A DNA stretch of 36,884 bases from Bacteroidia bacterium (lineage in GTDB: Bacteria > Bacteroidota > Bacteroidia > SXHM01), in assembly GCA_020054035.1 (NCBI GenBank), contig JAGVLY010000026.1, positions 1 through 36,884 of the forward strand, given 5' to 3'. The stretch's first letter is position 1; each line of letters begins with the position of its first letter. The notes under the pieces were generated by a model. It was not told the origin of the DNA. It worked only from the letters and a program-made list of their open reading frames with translations, and made no database searches. A program made the translations under genes and the position numbers. Below are positions 8,218-16,885 of this stretch, piece after piece.

Positions 8218-8748
8218 TTACGCTTCTTTCTCTGTAATTTCAATAGCTCCGGTTGAACTCAATATAGATTTGATTTCTTCCGCAGTTTTTTTGTTGTCGC
8301 CTGTGTTAATCTGAACCATGAATTTATCATCCGTTGTTCTGTTGTCAGGATTATGAGGTTGCTGACCAGGATAAAGTCTGTTTACAATAAGATAAGTAAG
8401 TGCCATTCCGTGTGCTGCACAAAATACAGTCATCTCAAAACTTACAGGCACAAATGCCGGTAAATTCATATAGAAAAACTGACTTGGTTTACCTCCGATA
8501 TCCATCGGCCAGTCCATGATAAGCATGTATCCCATCATCAGCCAAGCCAATGAAAGACCGGTTGCTCCGTAAACAAATGCGCCTATGGACAATCGTGTGC
8601 GCGGAACGCCAATAACAGGGTCAATACCGTGAATAGGAAAAGGTGAGAAAACGTCTTTAATCCTTACTCCTTTGCTCACCAGGTCTTTGGCTGATTTCAG
8701 GAGGATTTCCTCGTCATCAAACAATCCGTAAATTACTTTTTTACTCAT
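8218..8748 (-). CDS. actD: Alternative complex III subunit ActD (DUF3341)
   Basis: At 176 residues it has the usual DUF3341/ActD form: a soluble N-terminal ferredoxin-like domain opening with VIYGLFDDEEILLKSAKDL, two transmembrane helices (about 58-78 and 97-122, with NLPAFVPVSFEMTVF between and into the second), and a short C-terminal tail. The central FPIHGIDPVIG motif is characteristic of the family. ActD is a structural subunit whose helices pack against ActC/ActF. The gene is 14 bases after actC. Confidence 0.94.
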   Translation of the reverse strand: MSKKVIYGLFDDEEILLKSAKDLVSKGVRIKDVFSPFPIHGIDPVIGVPRTRLSIGAFVYGATGLSLAWLMMGYMLIMDWPMDIGGKPSQFFYMNLPAFVPVSFEMTVFCAAHGMALTYLIVNRLYPGQQPHNPDNRTTDDKFMVQINTGDNKKTAEEIKSILSSTGAIEITEKEA

Positions 8749-8762
8749 TCTTCTGCGGGTTA

Positions 8763-10139
8763 TTATTTTTTGTATTTATCTCCTGATGATTTCAAGATAG
8801 ATTTCAATTCGGCCATTGCAATTACAGGGAATGTGCGGCAGAACAAGAGGAACAGGGTAAAGAAAATTCCTATGGTTCCGACAAAAATACCAATGTCAAC
8901 AAATGTAGGGTGGAACATTACCCAGCTTGATGGCAGGTAATCGCGATGCAATGATGTTACGATAATCACAAAACGCTCGAACCACATACCGATGTTCACG
9001 AAAATAGAGATGATGAATGTTGCTACAAAACTTCTGCGGATTTTTTTAATCCAGAAAAGTTGTGGCGTGATAACGTTGCAGGTCATCATGCTCCAATATG
9101 CCCACCAGTATGGTCCGCTTGCACGGTTAAGGAAAGCATATTGCTCATACTCAACACCTGAGTACCAGGAGATGAACAACTCTGTCAGGTAAGCAACACC
9201 CACAATAGAACCCGTAAGGATGATGATTTTATTCATCGACTCAACGTGGTTCACCGTAATGTAATGCTCAAGGTTTAAAGTTTTACGTGCAATCAACATA
9301 AGTGTCAATACCATCGCAAATCCTGAGAAGATAGCACCCGCAACGAAGTAAGGCGGGAAGATGGTGGTGTGCCAACCCGGAATTACCGAAGTAGCGAAGT
9401 CCATCGATACAATGGTGTGAACCGAAAGTACCAGTGGTGTTGAAAGACCTGCAAGAACCAATGAAAGTTCTTCAAAACGGTGCCATTGTCTTGCACTTCC
9501 GCTCCAGCCGAAACTAAGAACGTTATAAATTTTCTGTTGTAATGGTTTGCCCATACGTGCAAATTTGTCGCGCACCGTTGCAAAGTCAGGAACCAAACCT
9601 AAGTACCAGAAAACCAATGATACCGTGAAGTAGGTTGAAATCGCGAATACGTCCCAAAGCAATGGTGAGTTAAAGTTTACCCACAATGAACCGAATTGGT
9701 TCGGAAGCGGAAGAACCCAATAAGCCAGCCAAACACGACCCATGTGAAATACAGGGAAGAGTGCTGCGCAGATTACCGCAAAAATAGTCATCGCCTCAGC
9801 TGAACGGTTGATAGACATCCTCCATTTCTGACGGAACAGTAAAAGAACGGCAGAAATCAACGTTCCTGCGTGACCGATACCGATCCACCAAACGAAGTTA
9901 GTGATATCCCATGCCCAACCTACCGTTTTGTTTGATCCCCAAACTCCGATACCTGTGCCTACAGTGTAAGCAAGGCATCCTACTCCCCAACACATGGTGA
10001 TGAAAGATACGGCAAATGCCATCCACCAGTATTTATTAGCTTTTCCGGCAATAGGGTAGGTAATATCTTCCGTAACCTGGTGATAGTCCTTTTTTCCTAG
10101 TATGAGTGGCTCGCGGATATGTGCTTCGTGACTTGCCAT
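8763..10139 (-). CDS. actC: Alternative complex III subunit ActC (quinol-binding, NrfD-like)
   Basis: This 458-residue NrfD/PsrC-type integral membrane protein has about ten hydrophobic helices. Conserved features include the IREPLI...[10 protein letters not shown]-terminus, [20 protein letters not shown] in the third helix, and [19 protein letters not shown] near the end. In ACIII the menaquinol site lies in this subunit next to the ActB iron-sulfur domain, and quinol oxidation occurs at its periplasmic side (family knowledge). It lies between actB (73 bases, containing a dispersed 20-bp repeat) and actD (14 bases). Confidence 0.95.
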   Translation of the reverse strand: MASHEAHIREPLILGKKDYHQVTEDITYPIAGKANKYWWMAFAVSFITMCWGVGCLAYTVGTGIGVWGSNKTVGWAWDITNFVWWIGIGHAGTLISAVLLLFRQKWRMSINRSAEAMTIFAVICAALFPVFHMGRVWLAYWVLPLPNQFGSLWVNFNSPLLWDVFAISTYFTVSLVFWYLGLVPDFATVRDKFARMGKPLQQKIYNVLSFGWSGSARQWHRFEELSLVLAGLSTPLVLSVHTIVSMDFATSVIPGWHTTIFPPYFVAGAIFSGFAMVLTLMLIARKTLNLEHYITVNHVESMNKIIILTGSIVGVAYLTELFISWYSGVEYEQYAFLNRASGPYWWAYWSMMTCNVITPQLFWIKKIRRSFVATFIISIFVNIGMWFERFVIIVTSLHRDYLPSSWVMFHPTFVDIGIFVGTIGIFFTLFLLFCRTFPVIAMAELKSILKSSGDKYKK

Positions 10140-10177
10140 ATTGTTTAAACTTGTTTTCTTTTTAGTATTCGTTTTAA

Positions 10178-10197
10178 CCCTGAGCGTAGTCGAAGGG
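10178..10197. repeat. Dispersed 20-bp intergenic repeat (CCCTGAGCGTAGTCGAAGGG)
   Basis: An imperfect inverted repeat, CCCTGAGCGTAGTCGAAGGG, lies in the 73-base gap between actB and actC. Its ends pair as CCCT/AGGG, with a possible tandem G-A mismatch extension. I recall this string as a frequent intergenic element in Bacteroidota genomes; only one copy is in this window, so the multi-copy nature is knowledge, not observation. Confidence 0.6.
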
Positions 10198-10212
10198 CGT
10201 TATTCGTTTATG

Positions 10213-13200
10213 TTATGCTGATTCTTTAACGTTTCTCACTTTGGTCTGGTAATATACATTCGGCTGTGTTCCTACTTCTTCAAGAAGGTTGTAGCTTCTG
10301 TCATCTTTAGAAAGTTTGCTTACCAGTGTTGTTTCGTCATTCAGGTCACCAAATGTGATGGCGTGTGTTGGACATGCTGAAGCGCAGGCTGTTTGAATAT
10401 CACCGTCTTTAATTTTTCTGCCTTCTTTTTTAGCAGTCAGTTTTCCTGCCTGAATTTGCTGAACGCAAAGTGAGCATTTTTCCATAACCCCTCTTGAACG
10501 TACTACTACATCAGGATTAAGAACCATTTTGCCCAAGTCATCATTCATGTTGAAATCAAACTGCTCGTTGTCTGAATATTTAAACCAGTTAAATCTTCTT
10601 ACTTTATATGGGCAGTTGTTTGCGCAATAACGTGTTCCGATGCAACGGTTGTAAGCCATCATATTCAAACCTTCCAAACTGTGTGTTGTAGCAGCAACAG
10701 GGCAAACCGTTTCGCAAGGTGCGTGGTTGCAATGCTGACACATCAACGGCTGGAATAAAACCGTAGGATTTTCAGAAGCTGCTTCCATCTCTGTGAATTT
10801 GTCAATTGCATTTAACCCTTCTGCATCAGCAACTTCCTGATTCATATCGCTGCTGTAGTAGCGGTCAATACGCAGCCAGTGCATTTCACGGCTTCTGCGT
10901 ACTTCATCTTTACCTACAACGGCAACGTTATTTTCAGATGTACAACTTGTAACACAAGCTCCGCAACCGATACAAGAGTTCAAATCAATAGACAATCCCC
11001 ACAAGTGACCTAATTGAAGATCGTGGTCGCGCCACAGATTGATATCTTTAACAGGTTGTTTCCCGTGGTTAGTAGTCTGTAATTTCAACACCGGATTTCC
11101 TGATTTAGGATCTTTCAGGTATTCAGTAAGTGTTGTTTCTTTAACAATTGCTTCTCTGCCCATCAACGTGTGGTGAGTTTGAGTAGCAGCAATCTGATAT
11201 TTTTCGCCTGTACCTTTTACGGTTACATCGTAAGCAGCATAAGTTGCATTTCCGTCAACAACAGAAACAAACTGATATGCGTTTGCTCCGATGCCGTCAG
11301 CAGTTTTTCCTGCTGCTGTTCTTCCATAACCTAAAGCCAGACCAACAGTTCCGTATTTCTGACCGGGCTGTGGGAATGCAGGTGCTTTTATAGTTACTCC
11401 GTTTACGGTAACTTCAACTACATCGGCATTGTCATCACCTCTTTCCAAACGGCTCAGATTAAGTTCTGCCATTTGTTTTGGTGACATGGTAACATAGTTA
11501 TCCCATGTTACTTTTGAAATTGGATCAGGTAACTCCTGCAACCAAGGGTTGTTTGCCTGTGAGCCATCTCCCAAACCTGTTTTTATATAAACCTGTAATT
11601 CTGTAGCACCTGCGGTTACACCTTTTCTGACTGCCGCAGCAGCTGAAGAAATATCAGTTGCAGGAGCAGTTGTTTCTGTAGTTGCAGCAATGGCAGCAAC
11701 TTTAACCGGTTCTGCAGCAACCTGTGCTACAGGAACTGAATAAAAACCATCATGCAGACTTACTTCCCATGAAGCGCCTGTTGTAGTTTGCCAGTTTGCT
11801 TTTAAATAATCATGGTAAGAAGTTTCAATTCCTGCCCAAACCAATAAGCTCTCCTGCGCCTGACGTGTGTCAAACAATGGAGAGATAGTAGGCTGCCCTA
11901 AGCTGTATTGTCCTTTTTTAGGATTTGCATCGTTCCATGATTCCAAATAATGGTTATCAGGACAAACGTAATCTACTAATGAAGCAGTTTCATCTTCGCG
12001 GTCAGCAAAAGATATTTTCAGTTTTACTTTTTCAAGTGCTGAAACAAATGCTGAACCGTAAGTATATGCCGGGTTTACACCATATAATATAACTGCATCC
12101 ACTGAACCACTTGCCATTTCAGCAACCAAAGCAGCTACTTTAGCATCGTCACCTTGTTTCAGATAAACAGGAGTTGCAGTGTCAATCGTGTTTCCGTAGT
12201 TGCCCAATAATTCGTTGATAGCATTTACTACTACCTGAACGTTGGTATCGTTGCTTCCGCATACTACCAGACTTCCTTTTGCAGCTAATAATTCAGTTGC
12301 AGCAGCCTGTAATTTTTCTTTGTACTCATCAGCAATGCCTGCTTCATAAGTAGCAGCACCTTTTGCTTTTGCTATAATATTATAGAGTGCTAAAACAGCT
12401 AATCCTTGTTCAGATGGTTTGATGGCAACACGTACATCCGCATTTGAACCTGTAACCGAAAGGGTGGTTTCAAACTGGAAGTGACGCGACATTTTTCCGT
12501 TTTTCGGATTTCTTGTTTGTCCGTATTGTCCTGCATATTCAACAGAAGCAAGCCAGTTAACCAGGAAATCAGCGCCAAAACTTACAATCACTTCAGCTTT
12601 TTCAAAATGATAGTCAGGAATAATTGCTGTACCAAAGTTTGCCTGGTTAGCTTTTAAAATTCCTGAGTAAGAAACTGCATCGTATGTAACCTGCTCAGTT
12701 CCGGGATATTTTGCGGCAAAATCAGCAATTGCTTTTTTAGTAGTTGGGCTGATAATAGAATTGCTCAAAATTCTGATTTTTCCGCTTTTTGCAGCAATAG
12801 CTTCTAATTGTGATTTGATGGCTTTATCAACCTCTGCCCATGTTGCGGCAGTTTGCTTTGCCAATGGGTTTTTCAGTCTTGCAGAGTCATATAAAGAAAG
12901 AACCGATGAGTTGATACGTGCATTAACTGCTCCTTTTGTAACAGGCGAAAGTTTGTTTCCTTCTATTTTAATAGGACGGCCTTCACGTGTTTTAACCAGA
13001 ATGCTGGCGTAATCATTACCGTCAGCAAAGGTTGAAGCATACCAGTTGGCAATACCCGGAGTAATTTCCTCAGGTTTGTTCAGGTATGGAATAGCTTTGT
13101 TTACAGGAGTTTCGCAGGCTGCAATGGTTGCGGCTGTAACACCGAATCCAAGAAATTTCAGGAAATCCCTGCGGTTGGTTGAAGAATCGGCAAGTGCATC

Positions 13201-13317
13201 GTTGCCAAGAAACTCTACATTCGTTTGCTCAGGAAATTCGTTTTCAGCGGATTTTCTGAACTCGGGAGTGTTTTCAAGTTCCTCTATTCCTTTCCAGTAT
13301 TTTTTTACTTTGGTCAT
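10213..13317 (-). CDS. actB: Alternative complex III subunit ActB (MoCo-like domain fused to iron-sulfur domain)
   Basis: This 1034-residue periplasmic subunit takes electrons from quinol through iron-sulfur clusters. A twin-arginine motif (R49-R50-DFLKFLGFG) is followed by hydrophobic residues to C68. Residues about 80-560 resemble a molybdopterin-oxidoreductase fold. In ACIII this domain is known to lack the cofactor. Residues about 765-1000 hold the four-cluster ferredoxin domain: C782-x2-C-x2-C-x3-C792, C860-x2-C-x4-C-x3-C872, C892-IGT-RY-C898-x3-C902, and C948-x2-C951 with C978 and C982. T895 replaces a cysteine in the third motif, matching a 3Fe-4S cluster. A low-complexity Ala/Thr/Val linker (about 540-565) precedes the second half. 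It starts 24 bases after actA. Confidence 0.96.
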   Translation of the reverse strand: MTKVKKYWKGIEELENTPEFRKSAENEFPEQTNVEFLGNDALADSSTNRRDFLKFLGFGVTAATIAACETPVNKAIPYLNKPEEITPGIANWYASTFADGNDYASILVKTREGRPIKIEGNKLSPVTKGAVNARINSSVLSLYDSARLKNPLAKQTAATWAEVDKAIKSQLEAIAAKSGKIRILSNSIISPTTKKAIADFAAKYPGTEQVTYDAVSYSGILKANQANFGTAIIPDYHFEKAEVIVSFGADFLVNWLASVEYAGQYGQTRNPKNGKMSRHFQFETTLSVTGSNADVRVAIKPSEQGLAVLALYNIIAKAKGAATYEAGIADEYKEKLQAAATELLAAKGSLVVCGSNDTNVQVVVNAINELLGNYGNTIDTATPVYLKQGDDAKVAALVAEMASGSVDAVILYGVNPAYTYGSAFVSALEKVKLKISFADREDETASLVDYVCPDNHYLESWNDANPKKGQYSLGQPTISPLFDTRQAQESLLVWAGIETSYHDYLKANWQTTTGASWEVSLHDGFYSVPVAQVAAEPVKVAAIAATTETTAPATDISSAAAAVRKGVTAGATELQVYIKTGLGDGSQANNPWLQELPDPISKVTWDNYVTMSPKQMAELNLSRLERGDDNADVVEVTVNGVTIKAPAFPQPGQKYGTVGLALGYGRTAAGKTADGIGANAYQFVSVVDGNATYAAYDVTVKGTGEKYQIAATQTHHTLMGREAIVKETTLTEYLKDPKSGNPVLKLQTTNHGKQPVKDINLWRDHDLQLGHLWGLSIDLNSCIGCGACVTSCTSENNVAVVGKDEVRRSREMHWLRIDRYYSSDMNQEVADAEGLNAIDKFTEMEAASENPTVLFQPLMCQHCNHAPCETVCPVAATTHSLEGLNMMAYNRCIGTRYCANNCPYKVRRFNWFKYSDNEQFDFNMNDDLGKMVLNPDVVVRSRGVMEKCSLCVQQIQAGKLTAKKEGRKIKDGDIQTACASACPTHAITFGDLNDETTLVSKLSKDDRSYNLLEEVGTQPNVYYQTKVRNVKESA

Positions 13318-13341
13318 ATTAATATGGAGCTTATTCTATAA

Positions 13342-14604
13342 TTAGTAATGACATTTTGCGCACTCAAGTCCGCCCATTTTTTCAACGGTAATAGGCTGTC
13401 CTTTAAACTTGTCTTTGTAAGTGGCGTGTATGTAGTCGTAGTATGCGTTTCCGTTTCCTGCTGTTTGCACTTCAGTTGTGCGGTGACATTCAATACACCA
13501 GCCCATTGTTAAGGGCGAGTGTTGTTTTGCAACCGTCATGGAGTCAATAGCACCATGGCAGGTTTTACATTCCTGTTTTCCGGCAACTGTGTGTTGGCTG
13601 TGGTTGAAGTAAACGTGGTCAGGAAGGTTATGAACCTTTACCCATTTGATTGGTTTTGGATTGCTGCCGTATTTACCTGTGTTTGGATCATAATCCAACG
13701 CAGCATAAATTTTTGCAATTTCTTTTGTTCCGGTAAGTTTACCTTCCTGAACCGCTTTGTGGCAGTTCATACAAACGTTGGCAGAAGGAATGCCGGCAGT
13801 TTTTCCTTTTTCAGCACCTGAGTGACAGTAAACGCAATTGATTCCGTTTTGACCTGCATGTATCTGGTGAGAGAAAGCAATCGGTTGTTCAGGCTGATAC
13901 CCTTGATAAACACCAATCCCCATCAAAGCATCCCATCCGATTTTTGAAATCCACAAGAAACCGATGATAATACCCAAGGCAACGATGCCTTTGTTGTGCG
14001 CCATCCAATATTTTATCTCGCCCCATGCGCCCAGTTCAGCAGGAGCAGGCAAACCTTCTTTTTCGTTTACCAATGTTTGTAGTGAGCGTTTTACCCCTGA
14101 AAGAACATTGATTAAGATTAAGAACAGGATGGTAAGACCAAGTAACACATATAGCATAGTGTTACCTTTTGGTGCTTGTGCAGGTTCAGCACCCGGTGCA
14201 GTTGCTACCGGTGTAGGTGGCGCAGGTGGTCCAGCTTTTATTGTAGCAATAATAGCTTTTAGTTCCTCATCAGAAAGGTGAGCGAACGATGACATAGGAA
14301 TTTTTCCGTTGTCATTAAATACTTTGTTTGCATAAGCATCACCGCTTTTACGCAATGCTTCGTTGTCTTTAATCCATTTGTAAAGCCATTCTTCGGCAGG
14401 TTGCGGAACACGGTCAAAAACGCCTTTCAGACCAGGTCCGGTAAGCTTCTTATCGTCCAGCTTGTGGCAGGCAGAGCAGTTTTGTTTAAAAAGCTTCTCT
14501 CCGTCAACGGCTTTTGCAGTAAAAGAAAATGTTAGAAAAAAGAGAAAAAAGAGCGGAAAAAATACCTTGGTTAGTTTAGTGTGCATCAGGCATTTAACAT
14601 TCAT
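13342..14604 (-). CDS. actA: Alternative complex III subunit ActA (six CxxCH multiheme cytochrome c)
   Basis: This 420-residue protein is the first gene of the operon and passes electrons towards the oxidase. It has a signal peptide (about 1-32), then a class I cytochrome c-like domain with C43-SA-C46-H47 and possible distal M104. A Pro/Ala linker and a helix at about 150-170 follow, then a short loop and a second helix at about 206-224. The C-terminal part has five hemes: CVYCH (257), CMNCH (278), CKTCH (346), CIECH (370) and CAKCH (415). The classical ActA described from Rhodothermus is pentaheme, so the N-terminal monoheme domain is an addition here. Both heme regions would be periplasmic. 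An in-frame ATG at residue 7 is an alternative start. Confidence 0.95.
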   Translation of the reverse strand: MNVKCLMHTKLTKVFFPLFFLFFLTFSFTAKAVDGEKLFKQNCSACHKLDDKKLTGPGLKGVFDRVPQPAEEWLYKWIKDNEALRKSGDAYANKVFNDNGKIPMSSFAHLSDEELKAIIATIKAGPPAPPTPVATAPGAEPAQAPKGNTMLYVLLGLTILFLILINVLSGVKRSLQTLVNEKEGLPAPAELGAWGEIKYWMAHNKGIVALGIIIGFLWISKIGWDALMGIGVYQGYQPEQPIAFSHQIHAGQNGINCVYCHSGAEKGKTAGIPSANVCMNCHKAVQEGKLTGTKEIAKIYAALDYDPNTGKYGSNPKPIKWVKVHNLPDHVYFNHSQHTVAGKQECKTCHGAIDSMTVAKQHSPLTMGWCIECHRTTEVQTAGNGNAYYDYIHATYKDKFKGQPITVEKMGGLECAKCHY

Positions 14605-14660
14605 ATTGCGTGGGTTTCTGATGAATAAGCGATGTAGAAAAAGGGCTTTTTTAGCCGGTG

Positions 14661-14668
14661 CAAAAATA
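14661..14668 (-). promoter_or_regulatory. Candidate -7 promoter element for the act-cox operon
   Basis: On the minus strand this reads TATTTTTG, a perfect match to the Bacteroidota -7 consensus TAnnTTTG. It lies 56 bases before the actA ATG, giving a leader of about 50 bases. No clear TTG -33 element is seen at the usual spacing, so promoter strength may depend on an activator. Confidence 0.5.
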
Positions 14669-14712
14669 GAAGAAGAATGAATGTGTGTGAAGAAAGTTCA
14701 TAAAAATTGTTA

Positions 14713-14731
14713 ATTTAGAACTGTTCTAAAT
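14713..14731. promoter_or_regulatory. Perfect 19-bp palindrome, candidate operator
   Basis: ATTTAGAAC and GTTCTAAAT flank a single T, giving a perfect dyad of nine bases per arm. It lies about 45 bases upstream of the candidate -7 element of actA and about 300 bases upstream of the divergent sigma gene. Position and symmetry suit a dimeric regulator controlling the respiratory operon; the regulator cannot be named from the sequence. Confidence 0.45.
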
Positions 14732-15037
14732 AAGATAAAAGTCACGCATCAATTTTAACAGGTTTATTATGCAGAATTACGGCTTCAAAATAGCGTCACT
14801 AAAAAGGATGATGTAAATTCAGATATTATTGCAAACATTGGTGTTTCGTGATAGAATTCAAAAAATTATTTTTGAATTTCGGGTTGCTTTTTTCAGCACA
14901 TAATTATAGCCGGTTAGTTTAATAAGAATTGCTTTTTTTTCTTCACACCCAACCTTCGGTCAATTTTGTGCGTGTAACATGATTGCAAAGTTGTGTTTTG
15001 CCGTTTTTGTAAATTGCTGAGGTTTTCACGGGACAAG

Positions 15038-15607
15038 ATGAACATAGAACAAGAACTTTTACGGCAGTGTATTGATAAGGAACGCAAGGCGCAGTTTGCT
15101 CTGTATAAACAGCTGTATAGTTTTCTGATGAGTATTTGTGTAAGATATTGCAACAACCGCGAAGATGCCCAAAGCCTTTTGAATCTTGGGTATTTGAAAT
15201 TGCTAAATAACCTTGAAAAATACAGACAGGAAATTCCTTTCGGGCTGTGGGCAAGACGATTGATGATCAACACAATCATTGATGAATACCGCAAAAACAA
15301 AAAAGAAAAAGAGCTTTTAGAATATCACGATTTTACTGACCGCAGAGAAGACGAAACTCTGGTAGAAATAAACGATGCGGTAAAACGAATGGATGCGCAG
15401 GAAATCCAACGCCATATTGATAAACTCCCAAATGTGAGCAGAAAAGTATTTAACCTTTTTGTGGTAGATGGTTTCGGGCACAAAGAAATAGCCGAAATGT
15501 TGGGCATCACCGAAGGAACCAGCAAATGGCATTTGAACAATGCACGCGAAAAACTGAAAGCAACGATTACGGGAGTGGAAGTTTCGTTAAAAGTAAAAAC
15601 AGCATGA
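15038..15607 (+). CDS. ECF-like RNA polymerase sigma-70 factor
   Basis: This 189-residue sigma factor directs RNA polymerase to a small regulon. Region 2 is visible in FALYKQLYSFLMSICVRYC, DAQSLLNLGYLKLLNNLEKY and PFGLWARRLMINTIIDEYRK. Region 4, with its helix-turn-helix, is in LPNVSRKVFNLFVVDGFGHK, EIAEMLGITEGTSKWHLNNA and REKLK. I chose the ATG at 15038; a TTG 45 bases upstream would add an unusual Cys-rich leader. The stop overlaps the next start as ATGA (15604-15607), implying translational coupling with the membrane protein that follows, which is the likely anti-sigma partner. The target promoters are unknown; the downstream PKD genes are candidates. Confidence 0.93.
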   Translation: MNIEQELLRQCIDKERKAQFALYKQLYSFLMSICVRYCNNREDAQSLLNLGYLKLLNNLEKYRQEIPFGLWARRLMINTIIDEYRKNKKEKELLEYHDFTDRREDETLVEINDAVKRMDAQEIQRHIDKLPNVSRKVFNLFVVDGFGHKEIAEMLGITEGTSKWHLNNAREKLKATITGVEVSLKVKTA

Positions 15608-16881
15608 GTAAAGAGAACAAAACCGAAAAAATCATCAACGAAAAACTCAACAGCCGTGAGTTTGCTTTTGATGAAAAAGCATGGGCAGGTATGGAAACCC
15701 TGCTTGATGCACAGGAAAAGAAACGCAGATTTGGGTTTTTCTGGTATTTTTCTGCTTCTATGTTTGTGGCTTTGGTAGCAGGAGCAACTTTTTATGTTAG
15801 TCAAAAATCAGATGATACGAAACAGGTTATTGCAATTGAAACAACTAAGAATACTGAAACTACTAACCTGAATATAGCAAAAGAGCAAAACGGGGCTAAA
15901 ACTTCAATTATTGAGCAAAAAGAAGTTGTTTTTGATAAAAAATCAATACAAACGGAGCAAAAATCAACTAAAAAGACGGTTTCTAAAGCTAAAAAACGTG
16001 TTTCGTCTGTGACAGACGCAACTTCCGCTGGGGTGGACGCCAGTTCCTCTGCCATAGCCGCTGTTCAGTCTGAGGTGGACGAAGCTCCCGCTGTGTTGGA
16101 TGCCAGTGCGTCTGTCATAGACGCAACTCAGTCTATTACAAACACAACTGCTGTTACTGTAGAAAAACCATCCTCAACAACAGCCGATTCTGCTTCCTTA
16201 GCCGAAACAGCTAAAAACCCGCTTACCGCACCCGGAAAAGAAACCAAAAATGCCTGGGGTGTTATGGCAGGGGTGGGGTATTGGTTTCCGTATCAAACCA
16301 CACTGGATGCTTCAACAAATGAAGGTCGTTTCGGATTTACAGGCGGCATATATTATACGAGGATATTGCATAAACGATGGGAACTTGGTTTAAGCGCAAT
16401 CTATTCAAGTCGCGGAGCATTGGACTTTGATAAAACCTTCGTTAATACAAATTATGGCTTTGGTATAGAAAGCGATAAAACAACTGTTTCGCCAAAAACA
16501 CTCCATTATCTTAACATTCCTTTTGCAATAAGATTTAATGCTACTCCGCGAAGCCATTTCTACATCGGTGCTGCTTATTATCAACTGCTGGCAACCACTT
16601 CTGAAGTTACCCGCACTATTGAAGACAGCTTTACCTCATCGGTAGTAAGTTCTGAGAAACAAACAGGCGAACACAAAGGCTTCCGCAAAAATGATGTGGC
16701 TGCTTTTATAGGTTATGAACTTACATTGTTTGAACGGATGAATCTTGGCCTGCAAGTGAGCTATGGATTTTATGACATAACAAATGATAGCTACCAGAAG
16801 CATGATGATATTATATTGAAAGGGTTCGACCGCAACATCTCTCTCCAACTCCAACTCAAATACGATTTAATCCGTCATTGA
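15604..16881 (+). CDS. Putative anti-sigma membrane protein fused to an outer-membrane beta-barrel
   Basis: This 425-residue protein is coupled to the sigma factor by an ATGA overlap. Residues 1-42 are hydrophilic and contain REFAFDEKAWAGMETLLD, a motif I associate with small cytoplasmic domains of Bacteroidota sigma-partner proteins. KKRR then precedes one transmembrane helix (about 43-65), so the N-terminus should be cytoplasmic. Residues about 66-240 are a Lys/Thr/Ser/Ala-rich linker. Residues about 241-425 alternate like an eight-stranded outer-membrane barrel (AWGVMAGVGYWFPY, GGIYYTRILHKRWELGLSA, FAIRFNATPRSHFYIGAAYY, NISLQLQLKYDL). If both membrane assignments hold, one chain spans the envelope. 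The earlier in-frame TTG was rejected because ATG 15604 gives the coupled start. Function is inferred from operon and topology. Confidence 0.8.
   Translation: MSKENKTEKIINEKLNSREFAFDEKAWAGMETLLDAQEKKRRFGFFWYFSASMFVALVAGATFYVSQKSDDTKQVIAIETTKNTETTNLNIAKEQNGAKTSIIEQKEVVFDKKSIQTEQKSTKKTVSKAKKRVSSVTDATSAGVDASSSAIAAVQSEVDEAPAVLDASASVIDATQSITNTTAVTVEKPSSTTADSASLAETAKNPLTAPGKETKNAWGVMAGVGYWFPYQTTLDASTNEGRFGFTGGIYYTRILHKRWELGLSAIYSSRGALDFDKTFVNTNYGFGIESDKTTVSPKTLHYLNIPFAIRFNATPRSHFYIGAAYYQLLATTSEVTRTIEDSFTSSVVSSEKQTGEHKGFRKNDVAAFIGYELTLFERMNLGLQVSYGFYDITNDSYQKHDDIILKGFDRNISLQLQLKYDLIRH
16005..16140. repeat. Imperfect 63-bp-period duplication in the linker of the barrel protein
   Basis: Bases 16024-16071 and 16087-16134 align without gaps at 37 of 48 positions, 63 bases (21 codons) apart. 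Flanking both is a GTCTGT..AGACGCAACT motif (16005-16023 and 16110-16128), the first copy of which contains the near-palindrome GTCTGT-G-ACAGAC. The duplication keeps the frame and encodes Ala/Ser/Val/Asp-rich sequence. Confidence 0.65.
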
Positions 16882-16885
16882 TTGT

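Larger units (their letters stand above)
14605..15037. other. Divergent intergenic region between actA and the sigma-factor gene
   Basis: These 433 bases are AT-rich and contain no gene-like ORF. They carry a perfect -7-type element for actA (14661-14668), a perfect 19-bp palindrome (14713-14731), and a hairpin with arms AATTCAAAAA (14855-14864) and TTTTTGAATT (14869-14878) around ATTA. I found no convincing TAnnTTTG element in front of the sigma-factor gene. Confidence 0.6.

Noticed and set aside
7789-8256. 155-residue plus-strand ORF
   Set aside because: Antisense shadow of actE and the end of actD; composition is not protein-like.
14855-14878. Terminator in the actA-sigma gap
   Set aside because: The 10-bp stem is purely A/T-rich apart from one C-G pair and follows no gene end; both neighbours point away from it.
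14993-15037. Upstream TTG start for the sigma factor
   Set aside because: It would add a Cys/Phe-rich leader not found in the family; ATG 15038 gives a normal sigma N-terminus.
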